Positions 22,119-32,600 of a stretch of DNA of 64,000 nucleotides are shown here, piece after piece. Source of the stretch: Azorinus chamasolen. Lineage: Eukaryota > Mollusca > Bivalvia > Cardiida > Solecurtidae. How positions within the stretch are numbered: the first letter of the stretch is position 1; the number at the start of each line of letters is the position of its first letter. Under the pieces are notes generated by a model. That model worked only from the letters and a program-made list of their open reading frames with translations, was not told the origin of the DNA and ran no database searches. The stretch lies in assembly GCA_963576725.1 (NCBI GenBank), contig OY755239.1:55577640-55641639 (forward strand), written 5' to 3'. The translations under genes and the position numbers were made by a program.

Positions 22119-23534
22119 AGCTCACCAGAGCACAAAGTGCTCAGGGTGAGCTTTTGTGATCGCCAGATGTCTGTCGTCCGTCGGCGTGCGTCGTGCGTCG
22201 TCGGGCGTCAACAATTTCAACCTTTAAAAATCTTCTCCTCTGAATCTACAGGGTTCTCAGCTTTCATCTTTGGTACATAGCATCACCTATAGGTCCTCTA
22301 CAAAAGTTATATAAATTATACCCCTGGGGTCAAAATTGGCCCTGCCCCAGGGGTTTTCAGTTTTCAATAGAAACATATAGTGAAAACTTTGAACATCATC
22401 TCCTCTAAAACTAGAAGGTCCTCAACTTTCATATTTGGCACATAGCTTCAACTTCAGGGTTTCTACAAAAGTTATATAAATTATGCCCCTAGGATAAAAA
22501 TTGGTCCCACCCCAGGGATTAACAGTTTTTTGTAGCCAGAAATTACATTCTAAAGGTTTCTCCTTAATATCACTCTTAGCTGACTGAGACCAGTCAGAGG
22601 GATTTCTTATATAATCACCCTTAGTCTGATCAGTAGAGTAGAAATTGTGTTTAGACAAATAACACACACTCATTTAAGATTGAGAAAACTGTGGATAATT
22701 CTCAAAATGCAGAATACTCTTAAAGCTTTTTTCCATACCTATGCCCTGCATTAAGCTACCAGCTATCAACATAGAGCATATCTGTTGTGAATTTCAGATT
22801 AACTCTTTGCATGCTGAGTAATTTTGTGATCTGCTAAATTGTTGTCTGCAGCATATTCACAAGTTATCCTAACTATACACTTTCTTTCTGAGTTTTTCAG
22901 AAGTTCAGTCTCATTGACAAACAGTTCGGATATCAGATCAGGCACCACATTATGTTGGCCCTGATCTGGATCCAAACTGTTTGCATAGGTCATTAGTGGT
23001 GGGAGAATCCCACTACACACTTTCTTTCTAAGTTTTTCAGAAGTTCAGTCTCATTGACATTCAGTTTGGAAATCAGATCAGGCACCACATTATGTTGGCC
23101 CTGATCTGGATCCAAACTGTTTGCATAGGTCATTAGTGGTGGGAAAATCCCACTACACACTTTCTTTCTAAGTTTTTCAGAAGTTCAGTCTCATTTACAA
23201 ACAATTTGGATATCAGATCAGGCCCCACATTATGTGGGGCCTGATCTGGATCCAAACTGTTTGCATAGGTCATTAAAGGTGGGAGAATCCGCTTCTAGCA
23301 TCCAAAGAATACAAGTTCCAGTGGTCTAATGCTCTATCCATTCTTTCACTACATTCTTTTAGCATCATGTTCAGGTCCTCTACAAAAGTTATATAAATTG
23401 TGTCCCTGGGGTCAAAATTGGCACCGCCCCTGGGGTGTTAAGTTTTCAATAGAAACATATAGTGAAAACTTTGAAAATCTTCTCCTCTGATTGTCTGGTG
23501 AGCGATGTCAGGGCCATTCTGGCCCTCTTGTTTC
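22119..23534 (-). mobile_element. Helentron-like element, minus orientation, interrupted
   Basis: On the minus strand it starts AACAAGAGGGCCAGAATGGC at 23534 and ends at the hairpin CCTGAGCACTTTGTGCTC near 22128-22148. Interior repeats a unit with ATAACTTTTGTAGAGGACC and GGGGCCAATTTTGACCCC. About 22520-23340 is foreign, including the 140-bp tandem array. Confidence 0.6.
22881..23291. repeat. Tandem array, period 140 bp, about three copies
   Basis: Unit starts (TTTCTTTCT[GA]AGTTTTTC) fall exactly at 22881, 23021 and 23161. Each unit carries an F-type foldback: AACAGTTTGGATATCAGATC facing GATCTGGATCCAAACTGTTT around CCACATTATGTGG. Confidence 0.92.
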
Positions 23535-23535
23535 T

Positions 23536-23564
23536 TAAACAACAACAACAACAACAAAACAACA
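23536..23564. repeat. (AAC)n microsatellite
   Basis: Short run of AACAACAAC directly beside the Helentron-like terminus. Confidence 0.9.
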
Positions 23565-23637
23565 TACCTAACACTTCAGAAAAGTCGAAATGAAGAAGTA
23601 AATTTCCAAAGGCAGTTCCATTGGTTATGCATTAAGC

Positions 23638-23855
23638 AGCATACATGTGATATCTCCCTATTTAATAGGGAGACTCCCTATTTTAAGCTACAATTTTCTT
23701 TAAAATTTGGGGCATTTTTGCCATAAAATGTAAATCTCCCACTTTTGACCTGTCAAATATACTTCTTTGTCTATATTGAGTTTCAAAAGCTCCCTATTTC
23801 AGATTGCGAATCTCCCTATTTGTGACAAACAAAGTATCACATGTATGAAGCAGCC
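23638..23855. repeat. CATACATGTGATA-ended element, CTCCCTATTT version
   Basis: Ends GCATACATGTGATA and TATCACATGTATG. Inside, CTCCCTATTT recurs four times plus one CTCCCACTTTT. Related copies at 42669 and 45595 repeat a different word at the same places. Confidence 0.6.
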
Positions 23856-24006
23856 ATCTGCTTTTAAAGACACAAATGTTTATTCACTAAGACTTAGTGG
23901 TCTCTCAAGAAATGCAATGAAAAAGAACATGAAACAATTTGCAATTGAATTTATTTCAGATTGGTGAATATAAATATACACAGAGCATCCTCTACACTTA
24001 TCACTT

Positions 24007-24120
24007 CAACCCTTTACCCAATAGCAATGCCTTTTCAATTTCAATTAGAGTAGACCTAGACAAGATGGCTCCTATAAGAGCCATCTGATCAGGGTCTGCT
24101 CTGTTTACTAATGGAATTAA
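24007..24120. mobile_element. A-family MITE fragment
   Basis: AACCCTTTACCCAATAGC, hairpin GATGGCTCCTATAAGAGCC, ending in the interior. Confidence 0.75.
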
Positions 24121-24150
24121 ATATATCTACATGTAATTTTAAAGTTTCTG

Positions 24151-24345
24151 TTAATCCTTACAGTGTGAGAAACGAGTCACTAATGTCATTTGCAAACAGT
24201 GTAGACCCGGATGAGAGGGCTCCTAGAGGTCTCATCAGGGTCTGCACTGTTTGTTCTTTAGAACAATCCTTAAATATTCACCATAAGCTTGACCTGTTTT
24301 AATTTTGGAATAGTCCATCTGAAAATTCAGCGTCGTGAGGGTTAA
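24151..24345. mobile_element. E MITE, full length (195 bp)
   Basis: TTAATCCTTACAGTG to CGTGAGGGTTAA; hairpin GAGAGGGCTCCTAGAGGTCTC, slightly shortened. Confidence 0.85.
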
Positions 24346-24430
24346 GGCCTAAAATTCCTATGTTCATATAATATGCCATTAAAAGAAACCATAGGGTCCA
24401 TATGTCTCATATTCATCAGGTAAAGGGTTA
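24342..24430. mobile_element. A2 MITE remnant
   Basis: ATATTCATCAGGTAAAGGGTTAA at the right end; hairpin absent. Confidence 0.5.
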
Positions 24431-24567
24431 ACATTGACATGTAAAATACTATCTGGCAATATTTCCAATTTGACTTCAAATTTGTTCCTATGCTATCCAT
24501 AAATATTTGTATAGTTAATTCACAAATAAGTGACCATTTACTAATTAAGCATAGTAGTCCTAAAAAT

Positions 24568-24735
24568 CAGGTGGCAGGACAAAAGTAATGAAGAAAGCTC
24601 ATTAGCTTTCTGCACTGTGTGACATCCAACAACTTTCAATTAACAAATTGACAATCAGTGTAGAATCAGATCAGAAGACATGACTGATTTAGTCACTGGT
24701 CTGGGTCTACACTATTTGAAAGAATCAAAGCAACA
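24568..24735. repeat. C3 remnant and an E-like hairpin
   Basis: CAGGTGGCAGGACAAAAG (24568) with a collapsed apex; then CAGTGTAGAATCAGATCAG facing CTGGTCTGGGTCTACACT (24655-24715). Confidence 0.5.
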
Positions 24736-24758
24736 GTATCTTTGAGTGTGGTCCAACT

Positions 24759-24951
24759 CAGAGGTTCAGATAAGAGGCATATATTAAAACATTTTCAAGA
24801 ATAACTTCCTTACTTCTCTACCAAACCCTATGTTGCGACCACTCTTTAGAATTGTTTCTTTGAGATGATTCTAAAGAATGGAAACAACATAGGGTTTGGT
24901 AGAGAAAGGACGATTTTAATATTTGAATACACACCTTTATCTGTTGCTCTG
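24759..24951. mobile_element. G MITE (193 bp)
   Basis: CAGAGGTTCAGATAAGAGG to CTTTATCTGTTGCTCTG; long imperfect palindrome centred on TTTCTTTGAGATGATTC. Confidence 0.8.
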
Positions 24952-25077
24952 AAACTGACCTTAGGACTTTGCTAACAATGTAAAATTTGCCCAGCATAGC
25001 ATTTCATTGTACTGTCTGATCAGGTTCTATACTGTTTGTCACACCAGTCAACAAAACAGAACAGGAATGGATGGAAA

Positions 25078-25140
25078 ACAGTGCAGAACCTGATCAGATG
25101 CAGCCTTTTCAATTTGGCAGCTGATCCACTTCTACACAAT
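25078..25140. repeat. E-like hairpin with alternative apex
   Basis: GTGCAGAACCTGATCAG and CTGATCCACTTCTACAC around CCTTTTCAATTTGG. Confidence 0.5.
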
Positions 25141-25239
25141 TATGTCTAAGGTTTGTTTTTCTGTAAAGAAAGGCTCATTCATAATCTCAGGTGATAATTT
25201 TCATTGCACAACTATCAGCTATGAATAAATATGTGTAGT

Positions 25240-25504
25240 TTAACCCTTTACTCCATGAATATTCATGTAAGAAATAATGATATCATGATTATTAATTAGA
25301 TTGTACATGTATATGGATATTGGTAATAGCATGTGAATGCAGGTAAATTTGGACAAGGCAGAGACAGTAGAATCAGATCTATATTATGACATTTATGCAA
25401 ACAGAGCAGACCTTCATTAGACAACTCCTACAGGAGCTGTCTGATTTGGATCTTCTCTTTTTGCAAAAGCACTAAAAAGGCATATCTATGGAGTAAAGAA
25501 TTAA
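25240..25504. mobile_element. A2 MITE, full length
   Basis: TTAACCCTTTACTCC to GGAGTAAAGAATTAA; apex ACTCCTACAGGAGCTG. Confidence 0.88.
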
Positions 25505-25783
25505 CTTCTGCATACCATCTATACTGTATAGTTCATTATAGGACTGATAGTGATAGTGAAACATGATCTGTCCAGGTTGTATAAACTGAATTACAGTGAA
25601 AAATGGAGCAAGAACTTGTCCATTAGGATGGATTATTGTACAGTAAATGTATCTTTGTGAAGCGCTTTTGAACGCACATATCCTGTATGAAAAGAGCGCT
25701 ATATAAATGTGGTATAATAGTAGTTCTCAGTCAGTTAACTGAACAAGAGCTATATGTATGTGTCTCCATGAAAAAATTCTATA

Positions 25784-25987
25784 CAGTAAAACCCCTCTAA
25801 ACCGGATGTTAAATTTAGCATAAATATCAGCCTTGGAAACAGGTTGCAGCTTAATGCAGGGTGAAAATCATGCAGAATGCTCTTCTAGGAGCTTTCTGCA
25901 TGACTTTCACCCTGCATTAAGAAGCCGCCCGCCTAAAAGTATCTAAATTCTTCTCTAAAAGAATTCTGGTTTAGAAGGGTTTTACTA
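25784..25987. mobile_element. C2 MITE
   Basis: TA-CAGTAAAACCCCTCTAA to AGAAGGGTTTTACTA; arms AATGCAGGGTGAAAATCATG and its complement. Confidence 0.88.
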
Positions 25988-26084
25988 CATTTCTGTATTG
26001 ATATATTTGCAACATGAATGATTGAGTTATTATGCAGATGCTTGTTCCCTAATTATCCTAAATATTCAGCCATATAAACGTAGG

Positions 26085-26256
26085 CAAATAGTGCAGATCC
26101 AGATCAGGGTATAAACTATTTGCTTAGTTTCGTTCCAAGTGATCAACCATTTGAATGCAGGCAACGAGTACACTAGTATTATCAAACAATGTAAACACAG
26201 ACCAGAGGGCTCCTCGAGGAACCCATTGATCTGGGTCTGCATTGTTTGTCGTTCAA
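26085..26256. mobile_element. E MITE remnants (two hairpins)
   Basis: AAATAGTGCAGATCCAGATC/GGTATAAACTATTT and CAAACAATGTAAACACAGAC/GGGTCTGCATTGTTTG with apex CTCCTCGAGGA. Confidence 0.6.
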
Positions 26257-26298
26257 AATTCACTAATAAATTCATGTTCCATACTGAATGAAAAGTCA

Positions 26299-26487
26299 TT
26301 AACCCATTCCCTCATACTGACGTGTTTTGACGACTCTATAAAAGTCACTTTTGAAACCATTGTGATAAATAGAGCATTTGCTCCTATGGAGCAAATGCTC
26401 TAATTATCACAATGGTTTCAAAACTACATAATTCTAAAATAAACCTTTTCTTGTAAATGCTCCTCTTCATATCTGGGAATAGGTTAA
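26299..26487. mobile_element. B MITE, right side shortened
   Basis: TTAACCCATTCCCTC.. apex TTTGCTCCTATGGAGCAAA ..GGGAATAGGTTAA. Confidence 0.85.
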
Positions 26488-26710
26488 TTTTCAATATCTG
26501 CATTCAGAGAGTTAAAACGCTTCTGAAATGACTTATTTAGTTGAACAATTGGCGGAGAGGGAAGACTGGGTGTCCTAATATTTCATAGTGCAATATACAT
26601 ATGAGTTTTTTAAAAATAACATTGGTCTCATTCATACTAATCTCATTGACTACAACATGAAATGTTAACCCTTTGAATGCTGAATTTTCATAGTGGAATG
26701 ACTCATCAGT

Positions 26711-26919
26711 GTTTTACCCATTTTCCCTCTGTAAAATTCACTTTTTGAAACCATTGTGATAAACTGAGCATTTGCTCCTATGGAGCAAATGCTCTATTTA
26801 TGACAAAGGTTTCAAAACTACACAATTCTAAAATTTTCCTTTTCTGCAGTAAATGTTCCTTTTTGGTAGATTTATTCAAAGAGGTTGGGCCTAAAAATAG
26901 CCTGTGAGGAATGGGTTAA
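26711..26919. mobile_element. B MITE
   Basis: TTTACCCATTTTCCCTC to GAGGAATGGGTTAA; apex TTGCTCCTATGGAGCAA. Confidence 0.87.
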
Positions 26920-26946
26920 CAATAGAGTCCACTCAGTATGAGATGC

Positions 26947-27186
26947 TTAACCCTTTCCTTCATATAAATGCATTTTCACGCATTTGCAAACAGAGAAGAC
27001 CCAGATCAGATGGCTCCTATAGGAGCCGTCTGATCAGGGTCTGCTCTATTTGCTTATGGAATATGACAGGTGTTTCTTTAGTTTCTAAAATGGCTATAAT
27101 GTGTGGAACCACCTTCCATATTCCATTGTAACTATTTGTCCATGGTATTGAAATTTGGAATAAATGTAGAACAGGGAAAGGGTTAA
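26947..27186. mobile_element. A1 MITE, full length (240 bp)
   Basis: TTAACCCTTTCCTTC to CAGGGAAAGGGTTAA; apex GATGGCTCCTATAGGAGCCG. Confidence 0.9.
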
Positions 27187-27312
27187 CTTTGCTAGAGTAA
27201 GTTGAATAACAAACAGTGCAGACTCTGATCAAAGGGCTCCTCTAAAACCCATGTGATCTGGGTCTACATTGTTTGCAAATGTCACTACACTTGTATCCCA
27301 CGTTCAAAGGGT
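27183..27312. mobile_element. E MITE fragment
   Basis: AACAGTGCAGACTCTGATC.. apex GCTCCTCTAAAACCC ..GATCTGGGTCTACATTG. Confidence 0.65.
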
Positions 27313-27527
27313 CTATCAATCACATAAAGCCTTTCAAACTTCATAAAAATATACAAGTAAACATTAATCATTCATATCTTACATAACTACGTGTACGACA
27401 GCATTTGAAAACTAAACACCTTTACAAAAACAATGCACAAAAGGTATTCACATATATAACAATTATATGAAAAAGGCAACATTTTTTTAATATCACAGAT
27501 ATAATTTGTGTGACTTTACATGGAAAT

Positions 27528-27691
27528 ACAGTAAAATCTCAATATCTTGGAATTTAAGTAATGAGGAAATGATACCTTTTTAGAAAGGTGACTGCTTAAC
27601 ACTGGGTGAAAGTCATGCAGAAAGCTCCCAGAGGAGTTTTTTGTATGACTTGCACCCTGCATTAAGCTCCCACCTGTCTTAAAGAATGATA
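27528..27691. mobile_element. C2 MITE, right end truncated
   Basis: TA-CAGTAAAATCTCAATA; arms GGGTGAAAGTCATGCAG and GTATGACTTGCACCCTGC; apex CTCCCAGAGGAG. Confidence 0.8.
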
Positions 27692-27696
27692 ACTGT

Positions 27697-27946
27697 TTAA
27701 CCCTTTCCCTCATATAAACGTGTTTTCACGCATTTGCAAACAGAGTAGACCCAGATCAGACGGCTCCTAGAGGAGCCGTCTGATCAGGGTCTGCTCTGTT
27801 TGCTAATAGAATTTGATAGAGATGTTTCTTTACTTTCTAAAATGTCTACAATTTTCCACCTTCCATATTTCTTTATAATTATTTTATTAATGAATATTCA
27901 GTAGGTACTGAAATTTGGCCTAAATATAGAACAGGGAAAGGGTTAA
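27697..27946. mobile_element. A1 MITE, full length (250 bp)
   Basis: Intact reference copy: TTAACCCTTTCCCTC to CAGGGAAAGGGTTAA; arms GAGTAGACCCAGATCAG / CTGATCAGGGTCTGCTC around CGGCTCCTAGAGGAGCCG. Confidence 0.95.
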
Positions 27947-28014
27947 GTGCCTGAACTATCAGAGTTTATTGTATGTAATTCAGTGAAAGTTTCTCAATAT
28001 TTTTCGCTACTTCA

Positions 28015-28200
28015 GCGCCAAGTAATGTTCGTCTGCAAACAATGTCGTCTGCTTTAAGTTAAAGAGTGGACTCTCCTTCATTTTCTTCTTTAAAATATAA
28101 TTGGTGTGTCAAACAGTGTAGATCCTGATGAGACACTGAGCTACTGGATCAACAATGTTTACACAGGTAATCACAGATACATGTAAGCCTATTGCAGCAA
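28015..28200. mobile_element. F element, degenerate
   Basis: TTCGTCTGCAAACAATGTC.. GTGTAGATCCTGATGAGACA ..GGTAATCACAGATAC, matching the F copy at 21205 in outline. Confidence 0.5.
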
Positions 28201-28464
28201 GCCCTACTCATTGCTTTCCAGTGACTTGGCGGTGAAAAATTTAAATACACACAGTATACTTTTGCATGGCACATAACTAATATCTCTGTCTCTCTCTTTC
28301 CCTTCACCCATCCCTTCCAGATTCTGGTCTACTCTCTATGAATAGTTAAACATGTATAAGAATTTATAATTTCATGAACATTAAGTCAATTTTAATCATG
28401 GTACACAAAACAAGAGAATTCTGCCATGGTGGACTGTTTAGAATCAAGTTTACATTATTTAAGG

Positions 28465-28632
28465 AAGCAGAGCAGACCCTGATCAGACAGCTCCTGAAAG
28501 ATCTTAGTATTAATGGAGTAATGGGAGAAAGCAGATAGCTAGAGCATTTTGAATGATAAGATTATGCTGACCCTGCTCATAGTGATCCTGAAGGAGCCCT
28601 CTGATCTGAGTCTACACTGCTTGCAAATGCCA
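28465..28632. mobile_element. A and E hairpin fragments
   Basis: GAGCAGACCCTGATCAGACA (28468) stops after GCTCCTGAAAG; CCTGAAGGAGCCCTCTGATC lies at about 28586. Confidence 0.5.
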
Positions 28633-28710
28633 ACTAAAGCATTTCCCTCTTCATGGCCGGTGGCAAAAGGAAACGGTCACTTGGCCATCTGGAATACTGC
28701 AGACCCAGAC

Positions 28711-28947
28711 TAACCCATTCCTCCATAAGCTATTTTTATTTTTTAGACCCAACCTCTTTGAATGAGTCTACCCAAAAGGAGCATTTACTAGAGAAAAATA
28801 AAATTTTAGAATTTAGTAGTTTGAAACCATTGTGATGGTTTCAAACTACAAAATTCTAAAATTTTCCTTTTCTCTAGTTAATGCTCCTTTTCGGTAGATT
28901 TATTCAAAGAGGTTGTATCTAAAAATAGCCTATGAGTTAATGGGTTA
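28711..28947. mobile_element. B MITE with deleted apex
   Basis: Both ends present. The hairpin reads GAAACCATTGTGATGGTTTC: about 40 bp, including CTCCT..AGGAG, removed symmetrically. Confidence 0.85.
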
Positions 28948-28952
28948 AAGGT

Positions 28953-29165
28953 TTAAACCCTTGCAACACTATGGACAATTTGTGATGATTTTTGTGAACA
29001 GTTTGGATTCAGATGAGACATTGATTGTCTCTGCTCATTCATCAGAAACCAAACTGTTTGATACTATAGTTGTAGTTCTGAAGGGAAATGGAAGAAAAAA
29101 ATCAACTGTGAGAATGTTAGCAGACAACAATACCAGCAGACGACAATCATTTAGCATGCAAAAAT
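28953..29165. mobile_element. F element
   Basis: AACAGTTTGGATTCAGATG facing CATCAGAAACCAAACTG; ends AACCCTTGCAACAC and AGCATGCAAAAATCTAA. Confidence 0.6.
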
Positions 29166-29166
29166 C

Positions 29167-29411
29167 TAACCCTTTCCCTCTTATAAATGCTTTTGACGCA
29201 CATGCAAACAGAGTAGACCCAGATCAGACAGTTCCTATAAGAGCTGTCTTATCAGGGTCTGCTCTGTTTGCTTTTGACATGGTGTAGATCTGATTCTACA
29301 GTTTTTGTCAAAGCAAAAAATTCCCTTGAAAAGTTAACTTATAAATTCAGCTTATAAATATTCATGATGTCAGTATTTCTTACGTGAATATTCAAACAGG
29401 GAAAGGGTTAA
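29167..29411. mobile_element. A1 MITE, full length, beside GLMP stop
   Basis: CTAACCCTTTCCCTC to CAGGGAAAGGGTTAA; apex AGTTCCTATAAGAGCTG. Its edge lies 32 bp beyond the GLMP stop codon. Confidence 0.9.
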
Positions 29412-29443
29412 TTTTCAACTATTCAACTCTGTCCGGTGATGAC

Positions 29444-29648
29444 TCAGTTGTCATCTGGCAGTGGCTGATACCCATTCTGAATTGATTGTAGGGGTTTGGG
29501 ATCCTTGGAATTCCTCTTCTTCACGCAGACAAATATTCCACCAAGAACAATTAGGACAACTGGAATGCCAAGACCTGCGGAGATGATGATTATGACCAAG
29601 GTGGACACTGCATCTTCTGGAGGTGTGCCATAACCAATAGAGGCTGAC
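29444..29648 (-). CDS. GLMP: GLMP exon 7: membrane helix, tail and stop
   Basis: 205 bp. One base completes Trp342, followed by 67 codons and TGA at 29444-29446. Acceptor TCTCCAG/GTCAGCC. Encodes a Gly/Ile/Val-rich transmembrane helix, then CVKKRNSKDP and a tail with YQPL four residues before the C-terminus. The 3' UTR meets an A1 MITE at 29411, 32 bp past the stop. I see no AATAAA in that stretch. Confidence 0.92.
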
Positions 29649-32600
29649 CTGGAGAGAAACATAGGGTGACAATAATTAACCATTTCCCTCATTTACATTT
29701 GAACTTCGATATCTCAAACTTCAAGGGACCATACAAATTACTTCGAGATAACCAAATATCGAGTTATCTGATTTCTAATCTGAACAATTACTCAAGTTCA
29801 CAGCTTAATGCAGGGTTTTAAGTAATGCTGAAAGCTCCTACAGGAGCTTTCAGTATTACTTTAGACCTGTATTAAGCTGCCACATGTGTTTCTAGATATG
29901 TGTAGTGATACATTTATAGGAATTTGGTATTGTAAATTTTGGAAGGAACGAACGTTTAGTTTGAGTTATCCCGATGTTTGAATTATCCGAGTTCGAGATA
30001 TCGAAGTTCAACTGTAAATGCCTTTTCACACCTATTAGAGTGGACCCAGATCAGACGGCTTCTGTAGGAGCCATCTGACCAGCGTTTGCTCTGTTTGCTT
30101 GTGGAACTATGTAGATCTGATTCTACATTTTATTCCAATATCAAACAAGAGGGCCATGATAGCCCTGATATCGCTCACCAGACAATCAGGAGAATATTTT
30201 CAAAAGTTTCACTATATGTTTCTAGAAAACAAGGCACCCCTGGGGCGGAGCCAATTTTGACCCCAGGGGCATAATTTATATAACTTTTGTAGAGGACCTA
30301 CAGATGATACTATGTGCCAAATATGAAAGATGAGAACCCTGTAGATTCACAGGAGAAGATTTTTAAAGGTTCAAATTGTTGACGACAGACGACAACAGAC
30401 ATCAGGCGATCACAAAAGCTCATCCTGAGCACTTTGACCATAAAAAAATTTCAGCTAAAAATATTCATGATGTCATTATTTCTGGAATGAATATTCGACA
30501 GGGAAAGACTACTAATCAAACTATGTATTCAGACAGACAAACTTAGGCAACCAGTTCAGATCCAGATCAAATGGCTCTTGAAGGATCCACTTGATCAAGG
30601 TCAAAACTAAAGTTATGAAAATGGAGCCAAACTGACTTATTTAGCTTTATCAACTAGTGGAGATGGGAGACTGAATGTCCAATTACTTAACCCGTTTCCT
30701 CATAGGCTATTTTTAGATCTAACCACTTTGAATATATCTACTGAAAAGGAGAATTTACTAGAGAAAAGGAAGATTTTAGAATTGTGTAGTTTTGAAACCA
30801 TTGTAAACTACAGTAAAACCCTGCTAATGCGACCACTTACAAGAGGTATAATTCTGGATGCTAGATGCAGGTGGTAGCTTAATGCAGGACAAAAGTAATG
30901 CAGAAAGCTCCTAGAGGAGCTTTCTGCATTACTTTTGTCCTTCATTAAGCAACCACCTGCTTATAAAGACTCCGTATTTATTAAGTGGTTGCAGTAGAGG
31001 GGTTCTACTGTATTTATCACAATGGTTTCAACAAGTACTTTTACAGGAACTTCAAAAGGTGTCAATATGAGCAAATGGGTTAAGAGTAGTTAGGGTACCA
31101 TAGGTGACACTATATTATTCTTTACTCCATGAATATTCATGTAAAAATTACATCATAAATATTAATCAGATTGATATTTATAATGGCATATAACAAGAGC
31201 TGTGTGCGGTGCCAACGCTCGTCTGATTTGGTGCTTGTCCAGCTAAATTAAATATTTTTGAAAAATTGAAGGGCCATAACTCCAAAATTTTGAAATCAAG
31301 AGTTATGGTTCTTATGTAGAGGCCTTCCCCTCAATGAGATCTACTAACCTATGAAGTTTCATGTTGATACCTCTTATGCTTTTCGAGTAATGAGCTACAT
31401 TAAAGTTTTTGCAGCCGCCACCGACTACGCCAACGCCTACGACCCAGTGATCACAATAGCTCAACTTTTCTTCGAAACAGACGAGCGCTAAAAATGGGAA
31501 TTTTTTGCCATGGCAGAAACTGTAGAATCAGACCTATATTGTTCCGTAAACAAACAGAGCAGACCCTGATCAGACTATTCCTGAAGGAGCTGTCTGGTCT
31601 GGGTCTACTCTGTTTGCAAAGGAATAGAGAGGTATATTAATGAAGTAAAGGGTTTTACCAACAGACCTGTAGGAACAATATAGACCAAGAACAAAGTCAT
31701 GAAATAAAACTTATACATTGCATGTCCGTGTCTGAATTCAAGAACATAATTTTCAGGTTTGAGAGTAAGAAGTACAGTAAAACCTCTCTATAACGACCAC
31801 TAAATCGTGTTAATTAGTTGGTATTTTGGGCAGGTGGTTGCTTAAAGCAAGGTGAAAGTTAAACAGAACGCTCCTGTAGGAGCGTTCTGTTTTACTTTCA
31901 CCCTGCTTTAAGCAGCCACCTGCCTTTAACATAAAACACTTGATGTAATTTAGTGGTCGTTATAGAGAGGTTTTACTGTATTCTCAAACTGTTGCTTGGT
32001 TCCAAACTCCTATCAGAATACTAGAAGCTGGTAACCAAACAAACATTTTTGAAAATATTCTTTAGTTTTGAGTGTGAGAAACTGTTGGTGAAAGTAAGGC
32101 AAGCACAAACCCTGAGGTTATAAATCTGTTGCGAGTCTGAGATCAATCTCAAGCATATGACCAATCAGATTTTTGAGACTGTTCTCAGACTCAGAAGTTT
32201 TATAACCTCAAACCCTCGATAGAAGAGAAGAAAATGTAACAGTAACATTTTGTTTGTTGCCTTTGCAGGATTAACCCATTCCCTCATGTTGACGCCTTTC
32301 GACGCCTCTGTAAAAGTCAGTTTTTGAAACCAATGGTTTGAAAATGGCACAATTCTAAAAAAATATTTTTTTTCTGTATACAGTAGATCTATTCAAAGAG
32401 ATTAAGTCTAAAAATAGCTTATGAGGTGATGGGTTAACTCTTTACTCCAATATACACCTTTCTATGCCTTTGCAATCAGAGTAGACCCAGATTAGATGGC
32501 TCCTATAGACATCTGATCAGGGTCTGCTCTGTTTGCTTTTGAAGTAATATAGATATGATTTTACAGTTTCTGCCATAGCCAAACATTCTTGTTTCCTTGT

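Larger units (their letters stand above)
29676..30507. mobile_element. A1 MITE carrying two nested insertions
   Basis: TTAACCATTTCCCTC / hairpin GACGGCTTCTGTAGGAGCC (30054) / ATGATGTCATTATTTC..CGACAGGGAAAGACTA. Broken by a C4 MITE and a Helentron-like piece. Confidence 0.75.

Noticed and set aside
22881..23291. CRISPR-like repeat array
   Set aside because: Eukaryotic context, direct 140-bp tandem units without unique spacers.
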